A stretch of 14,369 nt of DNA from an uncultured Oscillospiraceae bacterium (GTDB lineage: Bacteria > Bacillota > Clostridia > Oscillospirales > Oscillospiraceae): positions 1-14,369 of the forward strand of contig CAKTLD010000041.1 in NCBI GenBank assembly GCA_934572445.1. The letters are read 5' to 3'. Each line of letters starts with the position of its first letter. Position 1 is the stretch's first letter. Below the pieces are notes generated by a model that saw nothing but the letters and a program-made list of their open reading frames with translations, searched no databases and was not told the DNA's origin. Positions 6,479 through 11,310 of this stretch are shown here, piece after piece. The position numbers and the translations under genes were made by a program.

Positions 6479-6952
6479 ATGGGACTCTATCGTTGTGCTG
6501 CCTGCGGAAGTCCTAATGTCATGATAGACACACAGGCAGGTGGCATTAAGTATAACTATCTTAAAGGTGCGGTTGGGACAGTCTTACTTGGTGTTGGCGG
6601 TGCGGCCGCTGGAATTGGAAGCCAACAGCAAACTGTGTATAAGTGCCCTGACTGCGGAATGGTCCTCACCTATCCCATGAGTGAGGCGCTTGCTGACCTT
6701 ATTGATATTGGCGTTATGTATCCAAAAGCCAGAAGTCAGCTTAAACTTATGAATGTCGATGTTCCGTGGGAGTTTATTGAGAAAAAATATAAGAATATTG
6801 ATCCAGAAGGGCAAGAAAAGAGAAGAATAGAGCAGGAAGAAAAGGCCAAAAGGGAACAACAGCGGCTCGCGGCGGAAAAATCGTATGTAGATGTAATATC
6901 TAAAACCTTAATTAAAAAGAAAATTCAAATGGAGGAGTTTAATCATGAGTAA
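6479..6952 (+). CDS. Zinc-ribbon protein with glycine-rich hydrophobic insert and coiled-coil tail
   Basis: A 157-residue protein of unknown function. Two CxxC knuckles, Cys6/Cys9 (CAAC) and Cys56/Cys59 (CPDC), would form one zinc ribbon. Between them lies a glycine/alanine-rich hydrophobic stretch (GAVGTVLLGVGGAAAGIG, about 30-47), long enough for a membrane hairpin or a glycine-zipper-like segment. The middle part (about 64-105) is mixed, and residues 110-140 are a charged coiled coil (EKRRIEQEEKAKREQQRLAA). The start at 6479 has AAGGAGGAATAAAAA upstream. Its last eight bases overlap the next gene, so translation is probably coupled. Zinc-ribbon proteins with an inserted glycine-rich segment recur in phages and plasmids, but no function is assigned. 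A membrane-perturbing effector or scaffold is one untested possibility. Confidence 0.88.
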   Translation: MGLYRCAACGSPNVMIDTQAGGIKYNYLKGAVGTVLLGVGGAAAGIGSQQQTVYKCPDCGMVLTYPMSEALADLIDIGVMYPKARSQLKLMNVDVPWEFIEKKYKNIDPEGQEKRRIEQEEKAKREQQRLAAEKSYVDVISKTLIKKKIQMEEFNHE

Positions 6953-7286
6953 ATCTGATAGTATTTCCGCAACAAGTTATTGGTCGAGACAAAAATTCAA
7001 ATTCAAAGCCGACGCAGTACATGATGATATGAGCCGCCTTAATTATGAATTGATGATAATCGCCGAAACAGCCGATAGGCCTTTATCAATTCAGCAGTTT
7101 ACTGCTTTAATGAAAGTCCTCGATGAAGACATTTATGTTTCCGAGCAACGAGTTGGAGCCCATGTGCGTAGATTGGTTGATCGCGAATTATTCAGAATAG
7201 AATTTGACGAGGATCATAATCGACTGTATTCCCTAAACGAGGCCACGATGGAAGATAGTTTTGACCCGCCGGAATGCTATCGTTAA
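6945..7286 (+). CDS. Small winged-helix-like protein of unknown function
   Basis: A 113-residue protein beginning MSKSDSISATSYWSRQKFKF. Residues about 40-100 read as helix-helix-recognition helix-wing: LSIQQFTALMKVLDEDIYVS, EQRVGAHVRRLVDRELFRIE and a strand pair ending LYSLNEA. This resembles a winged helix in which VSEQRVGAHVRRLV would contact DNA. The ATG overlaps the zinc-ribbon gene by eight bases, the usual sign of coupled translation. It is last in the operon and is followed after 12 bases by a strong hairpin. No named family is recognised. Having both an RHH-like and a wHTH-like protein around one putative effector suggests layered control. Confidence 0.85.
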   Translation: MSKSDSISATSYWSRQKFKFKADAVHDDMSRLNYELMIIAETADRPLSIQQFTALMKVLDEDIYVSEQRVGAHVRRLVDRELFRIEFDEDHNRLYSLNEATMEDSFDPPECYR

Positions 7287-7400
7287 TATGCTTAACAAAA
7301 GAACGGGAGGCATTAACGCCTCCCGTTCTTCATTCTCCTGTTTCGCTTCTTCCTCTTGCTCTTCCATAAAGATAAAATAGCCCAATTCTTCCATATCCAT
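7233..7400 (-). CDS. Possible small acidic ORF coupled to the serine recombinase (55 aa)
   Basis: The ATG at 7400 shares its A with the recombinase stop in a TAATG junction, with GGAGGGG about 11 bases upstream, a good coupled start. The product begins MDMEELGYFIFMEEQEEEAK and is very acidic for its first 28 codons. It then runs through the terminator hairpin at 7299-7330 and into DNA that codes on the other strand for the winged-helix gene. The C-terminal half is therefore doubtful, and the whole ORF may be chance. Confidence 0.35.
   Translation of the reverse strand: MDMEELGYFIFMEEQEEEAKQENEEREALMPPVLLLSILTIAFRRVKTIFHRGLV
7299..7330. terminator. Strong bidirectional terminator between converging units
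   Basis: AAGAACGGGAGGC (7299-7311) pairs perfectly with GCCTCCCGTTCTT (7318-7330) around ATTAAC. Rightward it is followed by a pyrimidine-rich tract and leftward by TTTTGTT. It ends the zinc-ribbon operon and probably also the leftward recombinase transcript. Confidence 0.85.
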
Positions 7401-7996
7401 TATGCCGTTCTCCCCTCCAAAAGATCAATATATTTATACGCCGTGGTTCGGCTGATATCGCATACTCTCGCCAACTCACTCAGGTTGAGGTTCTTATTCT
7501 TGAACGCGGGGTAGTGTCGTAGGAAGATCGGCGGAATGTCATCTGCGGTCAGCGTGGGTCTTCCGATCTTCGCGCCCTTGGCCTTGGCGTTTGCCATGCC
7601 GGACTTCACGCGCGTCCGAATGATACGCAATTCCAATTCCGCAAACACGCCCGACATTTGAATGAACGCATTTGTCATTGGGTCGATCTCCCCGTTGGAG
7701 CAATCCACGGTGATACTGCCGACGATCACCAACCGCAGACGCTTGGCGCGTATGGCCTCGATAATCTCGCATAACTGCTTGGTGCTTCTGGCGAGTCTGG
7801 AAACCTCCAATGTGATGATCGTATCGCCCGCCTGCGCCTGTTTCAAAAGAGAGGATAACTGACACTTCACAACTGCGTCCCCGTGCTCGTATTCTAAAAA
7901 GATGTTCTCTGCGCCCGCCTGCTTCAACTCCCGCACTTGGCGGTCAATATCCTGTTTGCTCTCGTTTGTAGAGCATCTTGCGTAGCCGTGTATCAT
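7400..7996 (-). CDS. Serine recombinase (resolvase/invertase type)
   Basis: A 198-residue small serine recombinase. The catalytic serine is Ser9 in MIHGYARCSTNE. The arginine-rich active-site region appears as LEVSRLARSTKQL (about 77-90), the long E helix as FAELELRIIRTRVKSGMANA, the hinge as GAKIGRP, and the C-terminal DNA-binding helix-turn-helix as LSELARVCDISRTTAYKYI. The start at 7996 is chosen because GGGAGG lies just upstream and homology begins there; the frame is open further upstream without support. It follows the 92-codon gene at 8058-8336, separated by a hairpin, and is probably in the same transcript. It could resolve dimers of the excised circle or invert a segment. No clear flanking crossover sites were found, so its target is unknown. 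Confidence 0.95.
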   Translation of the reverse strand: MIHGYARCSTNESKQDIDRQVRELKQAGAENIFLEYEHGDAVVKCQLSSLLKQAQAGDTIITLEVSRLARSTKQLCEIIEAIRAKRLRLVIVGSITVDCSNGEIDPMTNAFIQMSGVFAELELRIIRTRVKSGMANAKAKGAKIGRPTLTADDIPPIFLRHYPAFKNKNLNLSELARVCDISRTTAYKYIDLLEGRTA

Positions 7997-8018
7997 TTCG
8001 TATTCCTCCCTTTGGATT

Positions 8019-8048
8019 GCTCCACGGGCTTTTTGTTGCCCGTGGAGC
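8019..8048 (-). other. Intergenic hairpin without T-run
   Basis: GCTCCACGGGC (8019-8029) and GCCCGTGGAGC (8038-8048) form an 11-bp perfect stem with an 8-base loop. Read leftward it is followed by AATCC and then the recombinase ribosome binding site, so it is not a normal terminator. It may be an RNA processing or stability element that sets different expression of the two genes. Confidence 0.6.
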
Positions 8049-8057
8049 GTATTTGTT

Positions 8058-8336
8058 TCAGCAGGACACCGAGAATCGGCGGGAGCTGACAGGTTTTGTG
8101 AAATCCTTGTAGAGATCGGCGTAAAGTCTCTTAAAGGTCGCGCTGTCAAAACGATTGGAGACAACGCTCGTATAGCGAAGGATATAAGCGCCTGCGGTCA
8201 GCTCTTCCGCACCGAGGCGGAGCATTTCGCCTTTGAGCGTGTCGCGGATGGCATCTGCCTTGGCCTTTGCCTTACTTGCGAGATCATCGTAGTTATTCAT
8301 CGTTTCAATCAGGCTCTCAATCTCATACTTACTCAT
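8058..8336 (-). CDS. Small mobile-element-associated protein of unknown function
   Basis: A 92-residue protein starting MSKYEIESLIETMNNYDDLA after AAGGAG. Residues 1-45 are helical and rich in Lys, Ala and Glu, probably a coiled coil. The second half has a short beta-like stretch (AYILRYTSVVSNRFD) and ends PVSSRRFSVSC. From memory, the order helix, 'L-x-A-G-x-Y', 'S-x-R-F-D', and a final S-R-R-F is shared by small proteins common on Clostridia phages and elements, some related to host-nuclease-inhibitor-like families; I cannot name the family securely. It is the first gene of the leftward unit under the triple-operator region, with the serine recombinase next. Confidence 0.8.
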   Translation of the reverse strand: MSKYEIESLIETMNNYDDLASKAKAKADAIRDTLKGEMLRLGAEELTAGAYILRYTSVVSNRFDSATFKRLYADLYKDFTKPVSSRRFSVSC

Positions 8337-8366
8337 TTTCTTTCTCCTTTTGGATTATATTTTGTC

Positions 8367-8468
8367 GGTAAGCGGTGGGTGGCGTTAAGTTTATCACATC
8401 GACACCGGAGGTTTTCTTGTCCGTTCCCACTCTGATCTGGTCGCGTTGGCGTTCGACCTTGGCTTACC
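8367..8468 (-). other. Possibly structured 5' leader of the recombinase unit
   Basis: The leftward transcript from the promoter near 8489-8517 would have an untranslated leader of about 145 bases. GCTTACC (8462-8468) can pair with GGTAAGC (8367-8373), closing a region of about 100 bases. A local GGTCG/CGACC hairpin lies within it. No known riboswitch is recognised. Confidence 0.35.
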
Positions 8469-8488
8469 TCTTCCCTTGAACTGATTAT

Positions 8489-8593
8489 AGTATAGCACTA
8501 AATATTAGTGCTGTCTATTGACGATTAGCACTAATTTTTAGTGTATTTCTTGTTGGATTTAGCACTTGTTTTTAGTGCTGCTTGTGTTATAAT
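8489..8593. promoter_or_regulatory. Divergent promoters with three 19-bp palindromic operators
   Basis: Three related palindromes of the form AGCACTAA-N3-TTAGTGCT lie at 8494-8512 (perfect), 8527-8545 and 8561-8579, with centres 33-34 bases apart. The leftward promoter TAGACA (8517-8512)/TATACT (8494-8489), 17-base spacer, has operator 1 exactly in its spacer. The rightward promoter TTGTTT (8566-8571)/TATAAT (8588-8593), 16-base spacer, has operator 3 over its -35 and spacer. The small HTH protein encoded just downstream is the obvious ligand. Confidence 0.85.
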
Positions 8594-8621
8594 AAGGACA
8601 ATGGAAAAGGAGGCTCAAATA

Positions 8622-8834
8622 ATGGCAATTCGATACAAAATTGATATTCTCGCAGAGCTGAAAAAGCGCGGTTATACATCAACGAAAATCCGCGAAGAAA
8701 AGTTGATCGGGCAATCCTATTTACAACAATTACGGCACGGAGAACTTGTTTCTTGGAAAACGCTTGATACAATCTGCTCCCTCTTGGACTGCCAACCTGC
8801 CGATCTGATTGAGTATGTAAAGGACGAAGAGTAA
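8622..8834 (+). CDS. Small helix-turn-helix repressor (Cro-like, 70 aa)
   Basis: The product starts MAIRYKIDILAELKKRGYTS and consists almost wholly of an XRE-type domain (KIREEKLIGQSYLQQLRHG, then LDTICSLLDCQPADLIEYV). A short C-terminal tail ends KDEE. The start at 8622 is preferred because AAAAGGAGG lies about nine bases upstream; an ATG at 8601 is in frame but overlaps that site. It resembles the short YozG/HTH_26-type regulators, which lack a separate dimerisation domain. With three palindromes across its own promoter and the leftward recombinase promoter, it probably represses both. The gene is followed by several hundred bases without a supported gene. Confidence 0.9.
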   Translation: MAIRYKIDILAELKKRGYTSTKIREEKLIGQSYLQQLRHGELVSWKTLDTICSLLDCQPADLIEYVKDEE

Positions 8835-9117
8835 AGGGGCGGTGTCCGCGAAAGGGGCATTCTTATTTCCTGAACGAAAACAGGGCTTTTTCGGCGGTCA
8901 ATACTGCCCTTTTTGTCCGTCCGAAAGTGTAGCGGAAAACAGTTGGTTTTCTGAACGCGACAGCGGGATATATTTCGGGAGAAATCTTTTCCCCTTTCCT
9001 CTCAGGGAATAGGCGTGGGCGACACTCCCGCGAAATGGCTCTTTCATACCGGAAGACGGTTCTTGCGTCTGTCTGCGGGCGGAGATACTTTTTCCCCCCC
9101 ATCGGCGGAAACGAAAA
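8835..9117. other. Gene-poor stretch
   Basis: No convincing gene is seen. Two leftward frames are open over most of it (stops at 8863 and 8898), but their only starts lie inside the long inverted repeat at 9118-9197 and lack a ribosome binding site. Composition is patchy, with several G-rich and C-rich runs. It might hold an origin of transfer, an RNA or decayed coding sequence. Confidence 0.5.
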
Positions 9118-9197
9118 AAAGCGGTTTTTAAGTCGCACATTTAACAGTCTTTTTCTTCTTCTATTCTCTGTTAAGTGTTTGACTTAAAAACCGCTTT
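9118..9197 (-). terminator. Long inverted repeat, probable leftward terminator
   Basis: Two 30-base arms (9118-9147 and 9168-9197) match at 27 positions, including a perfect outer 17 (AAAGCGGTTTTTAAGTC), around a 20-base pyrimidine-rich loop. Read leftward the stem ends in a run of seven T residues, so it can terminate the small leftward unit ending at 9248. The stem is much longer than usual for a terminator; an origin-related or other structural role is possible. Confidence 0.65.
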
Positions 9198-9247
9198 GCT
9201 TATTTCCAATCCTTGAATATCTTTTTGAGAGATTCATCGACCGTCGC

Positions 9248-9346
9248 CTACATCGTTTTCTCGATGAAGCGAAACATCTCTGCCTCCATTACGGATTGCT
9301 CCCGCTTCTTTTTCTTCTTGCGTTTGCTGTCTGCGTCAATCCTCAT
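9248..9346 (-). CDS. Very small basic protein (32 aa)
   Basis: The ATG overlaps the TGA of the preceding frame (ATGA at 9346-9343), with GAGGTG upstream, a classic coupled start. The product begins MRIDADSKRKKKKKREQSVM and ends EMFRFIEKTM. The lysine/arginine cluster suggests nucleic-acid binding. The same frame is open further upstream to 9568, but that extension has no ribosome binding site and runs out of frame with the better-supported ORF at 9343-9534. Confidence 0.6.
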   Translation of the reverse strand: MRIDADSKRKKKKKREQSVMEAEMFRFIEKTM

Positions 9347-9534
9347 TTGATCTTCACCTCGCTTGTAAAGATGATCTGGGGGACGACCTTTTCTTCCTGC
9401 TCCTAAATGCGGGAATATATCGCCTCGCGTTGCTCCAACCAATTTACCTGTGCGGATTGCCCGTTCAGTTGATACCAATAGCGATTGGGTATCATTCCGC
9501 GTGATCGGTAAAGGTTCGTCATATCTACATTCAT
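9343..9534 (-). pseudogene. Small ORF interrupted by one in-frame TAG
   Basis: From the ATG at 9534, after a good AAGGAG, the frame reads MNVDMTNLYRSRGMIPNRYW and on to AIYSRI at codon 43. It then meets TAG (9403-9405) and continues in the same frame as EQEEKVVPQIIFTSEVKIK to a TGA at 9343 that overlaps the next start. Both halves look protein-like, and the ATGA junction fits the longer frame. The simplest reading is a nonsense mutation in a 63-codon gene. A genuine 43-residue protein or amber read-through are alternatives. The family is not recognised. Confidence 0.65.
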
Positions 9535-9565
9535 AGGGGTATCTCCTTTTTACTTCAAAATATAT

Positions 9566-9592
9566 CATCGACGAGGCATTGCCTCGTCGATG
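9566..9592. promoter_or_regulatory. Perfect 27-bp inverted repeat upstream of the interrupted ORF
   Basis: CATCGACGAGG (9566-9576) and CCTCGTCGATG (9582-9592) flank CATTG. It lies just upstream of a TATATT box and the AAGGAG of the leftward ORF at 9534, so it may be an operator or a leader hairpin. Confidence 0.5.
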
Positions 9593-9593
9593 T

Positions 9594-9657
9594 AAGAGGA
9601 ATGAAAAGCCCGCCTATCCCGTGCGCTCGCGCGCGGGTGGCGGGTTTCATTCCTCTT
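9594..9657 (+). terminator. Long GC-rich hairpin followed by T-run
   Basis: The outer arms 9594-9614 and 9639-9657 pair over 19 positions with a two-base bulge, and inner CCCG/CGGG pairing extends the stem. Rightward it is followed by TTTTT CTTTT, so it can end rightward transcription coming from 8622-8834. Leftward, an inner GCCCGCC/GGCGGGC stem followed by TTTTC may give weaker termination. Confidence 0.7.
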
Positions 9658-9715
9658 TTTCTTTTCATAGGTATTTGAAAATTAAGTGTGGCGGATAAAT
9701 CGAAAATGCCATCAT

Positions 9716-9785
9716 AAAAACAGATACTTTTTCCTCAATAATAATTTACCTTTCTTTTATTATTAGGCAAAAAGTATCCGTTTTT
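9716..9785 (-). terminator. Long AT-rich inverted repeat, terminator of the 9784 gene
   Basis: Arms 9716-9744 and 9757-9785 match at 25 of 29 positions around a 12-base loop. The stop codon of the leftward gene lies at its edge, and the stem ends leftward in CTGTTTTTA. As at 9118-9197, the stem is unusually long. Confidence 0.75.
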
Positions 9786-10350
9786 ATTTTGTTTTCCACC
9801 ACGCACTTAACTCGATCTTCTGACCGCGACGTATAAAAAAATCTTCACCGAGTTTATCAGAGATCATCTGCTTTACAATTGCCTCGAAGTCTTTTTCCAA
9901 CACATTTTTTGCGGACACAACCACGCTGACCGATACGTCCAAATCATCCGCAATTTGCTGATTCGTAATTATCACCTCGGGATTATGAGCGATTAGCCAA
10001 AGAAGCAATTTAATAACGGCCTCCCAACTTACGCTTTCAGAAGAATACTCACGCGTCCGCACACGCTCAAGCCATTCCCTCGGCAAGGCAATTTCTTTTT
10101 CTTTTGGAATGATACGCAGGCTATATGTTCGTCCATTAACGGAGCTTTCTATATAGTGCCTGTCTGTCAGGTGTTGAATAGCCTCCCGCAACGCCTCTCT
10201 GTTTTTGTGCTGTGGGGATACGGAAAAGTATCTACACATATCAGTCAGATTGCCGTGATACTCTCCGCCAAAGTCCGCAAGCATAGCTAAAATGCGGAAC
10301 TCTTTCTTATTGAGCGGTAGCCACTCTCGATAAAACGCCACATTCTCCAT
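9784..10350 (-). CDS. Protein with two winged-helix-like regions, possible replication or regulatory protein
   Basis: A 188-residue protein starting MENVAFYREWLPLNKKEFRI. Residues 13-80 look like one winged helix (KKEFRILAMLADFGGEYHGN, then LREAIQHLTDRHYIES and NGRTYSLRI). Residues 107-155 look like a second (WEAVIKLLLWLIAHN, then ITNQQIADDLDVSVSVVVSA). Tandem winged helices occur in plasmid initiators and in regulators, so a replication role is possible, but no initiator signature is certain. The ribosome binding site before the ATG at 10350 is weak (only AAGATAT), so expression may depend on coupling or on the upstream hairpin. It is last of a three-gene leftward block and ends at a strong inverted repeat. 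Confidence 0.82.
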   Translation of the reverse strand: MENVAFYREWLPLNKKEFRILAMLADFGGEYHGNLTDMCRYFSVSPQHKNREALREAIQHLTDRHYIESSVNGRTYSLRIIPKEKEIALPREWLERVRTREYSSESVSWEAVIKLLLWLIAHNPEVIITNQQIADDLDVSVSVVVSAKNVLEKDFEAIVKQMISDKLGEDFFIRRGQKIELSAWWKTK

Positions 10351-10382
10351 ATCAATATCTTATCTATAATTTTGTAGGGGTG

Positions 10383-10410
10383 CGTTATCCCGTCAACAGA
10401 CGGGATAACG
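10383..10410 (-). other. Perfect hairpin over the end of the 10393 gene
   Basis: CGTTATCCCGTC (10383-10394) and GACGGGATAACG (10399-10410) form a 12-bp stem with an AACA loop. It covers the last codons and stop of the small gene at 10393. No T-run follows leftward, so it is more likely an RNA stability or processing element than a terminator. Confidence 0.6.
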
Positions 10411-10590
10411 GCCCTCGCTTTCTTCTCGAATGATAATATCATAGACGCGGAATACCTCGTCAATAGGATCGTTGGTAAACCGCTTTGTCTCGTCGTTGAT
10501 GCTATACCCACGCATAACATAGTGGCGGATACACTTCTCAACGGCCTCACGATAACTGACACCATCGGCACGCACAAAATTCTCTTTCAT
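10393..10590 (-). CDS. Small protein of unknown function (65 aa)
   Basis: The start at 10590 (MKENFVRADGVSYREAVEKC) is preferred because AAGGAG lies nine bases upstream. An in-frame ATG at 10611 has no such site and overlaps a TATAAT-like sequence. The protein is charged with two likely helices; the stretch YVMRGYSINDETKRFTNDPI is mixed, and the end is EESEGRYPVC. No family is recognised. It lies between the 10634 and 9784 genes on the same strand and shares its 3' end with a perfect hairpin. Confidence 0.75.
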   Translation of the reverse strand: MKENFVRADGVSYREAVEKCIRHYVMRGYSINDETKRFTNDPIDEVFRVYDIIIREESEGRYPVC

Positions 10591-10633
10591 ATCAACAGTC
10601 TCCTTTTTCATTATATTTAAGTAGGTTTATCAT

Positions 10634-11101
10634 TTACTGATTGCTGGCAGGCTGTAAAGCATAATTGCTCGTCTGCTCGACGGGGAAATTTACCATTTTG
10701 GTCTTTGCGTTGTTTTTGATCTTAGTGAGCTTCACTTTGCTTACAACATTCTTGCCGTCCTTCATCGTGAAGTTAGGGAACTCATTCAGAAACCACTGCT
10801 TGGCCGAAGGATACTTGTTCTTCGCATCGCCCTGTGCCTCATTAAACTCTGCCATCAGTTCTTCGCTGTTTTTCTGATCGTTAATATAGTCCATCATCAT
10901 TTTGAGCGTCAGGCCTTTGTAAGTTTTCTTGTTTCCGCTATTCTTAATGGTCTTTTCCACCACGCGGAAAGTGGGCTGACCTTCGATCATTTTAATCAGT
11001 GCCGTATACTCGTCCGTAGTGGGATTGCTTGCCTTTTTCAGCGTGGCCTTGGTAGCAACGATAGTGCGGTTGGTGAAATCGTAGGTAAACATATTTCTCA
11101 T
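10634..11101 (-). CDS. Conserved mobile-element protein of unknown function
   Basis: A 155-residue basic protein beginning MRNMFTYDFTNRTIVATKAT. The start at 11101 follows AAAGGAAACAAT. Starting at 11146 would add 15 residues with a poorly placed AGAGG, and is less likely. Features include a repeated Lys/Thr/Asn composition, a TYKGLTLKMMMDYI segment and a PSAKQWFLNEFPNF segment; no membrane segment or signal peptide is seen. Similar proteins opening MRNMFTYDF with a KKASNPT stretch are, to my recollection, widespread as hypothetical proteins on Firmicutes mobile elements; the role is unknown. It is the first gene of the leftward block at the right end of the element, downstream of a palindrome-covered promoter region. 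Confidence 0.85.
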   Translation of the reverse strand: MRNMFTYDFTNRTIVATKATLKKASNPTTDEYTALIKMIEGQPTFRVVEKTIKNSGNKKTYKGLTLKMMMDYINDQKNSEELMAEFNEAQGDAKNKYPSAKQWFLNEFPNFTMKDGKNVVSKVKLTKIKNNAKTKMVNFPVEQTSNYALQPASNQ

Positions 11102-11202
11102 ATTGTTTCCTTTCTTTATTGGCTTTTGGATTTTGGGGTTAGCCATAACCTCTTATTTTGAAGTGAGGTTTTGTCTTGTTTCATCTCTCACTTTCTGGGC
11201 TT

Positions 11203-11243
11203 AGTATAGCAAAAGTGATCTACCTAAAATTGGTAGATCACTT
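11203..11243 (-). promoter_or_regulatory. Leftward promoter region with a large palindrome
   Basis: AAGTGATCTACC (11213-11224) and GGTAGATCACTT (11232-11243) are perfect arms around TAAAATT. A leftward TATACT box (11208-11203) lies immediately downstream, so the palindrome occupies the -35 area, where no good -35 is visible. This fits a regulator binding site for the leftward operon starting at 11101. As a hairpin it could also act as a terminator; the promoter reading is preferred. Confidence 0.55.
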
Positions 11244-11310
11244 GATGTTTTCTAATTTAATTTTGCTTCTTTTCGTTCCAAAGTCGTTTAACGATGTTCG
11301 CACTTCTTCA

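Noticed and set aside
8494..8579. Three palindromes as a Tn3-like res site for the serine recombinase
   Set aside because: The 33-34 base spacing is suggestive, but equal 19-bp palindromes placed over two promoters beside an HTH gene fit operators better. Not fully excluded.
8863..9140. Two overlapping leftward frames of 80-91 codons
   Set aside because: Starts lie within a long inverted repeat, no ribosome binding site is seen, and composition (many Arg, Pro, Phe) looks non-coding. Mentioned only as a gene-poor stretch.
9118..9197. A MITE or insertion-sequence remnant
   Set aside because: No flanking target duplication is visible, and the T-run and position after a leftward unit fit a terminator.
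9248..9568. A continuous 106-codon leftward frame
   Set aside because: Its start has no ribosome binding site, and a better start with AAGGAG lies just inside in another frame. Only its last 32 codons, with their own coupled start, are kept.
8494..9785. CRISPR-like array
   Set aside because: The repeats are palindromic, few, and of differing sequence; there are no repeat-spacer units and no cas genes.
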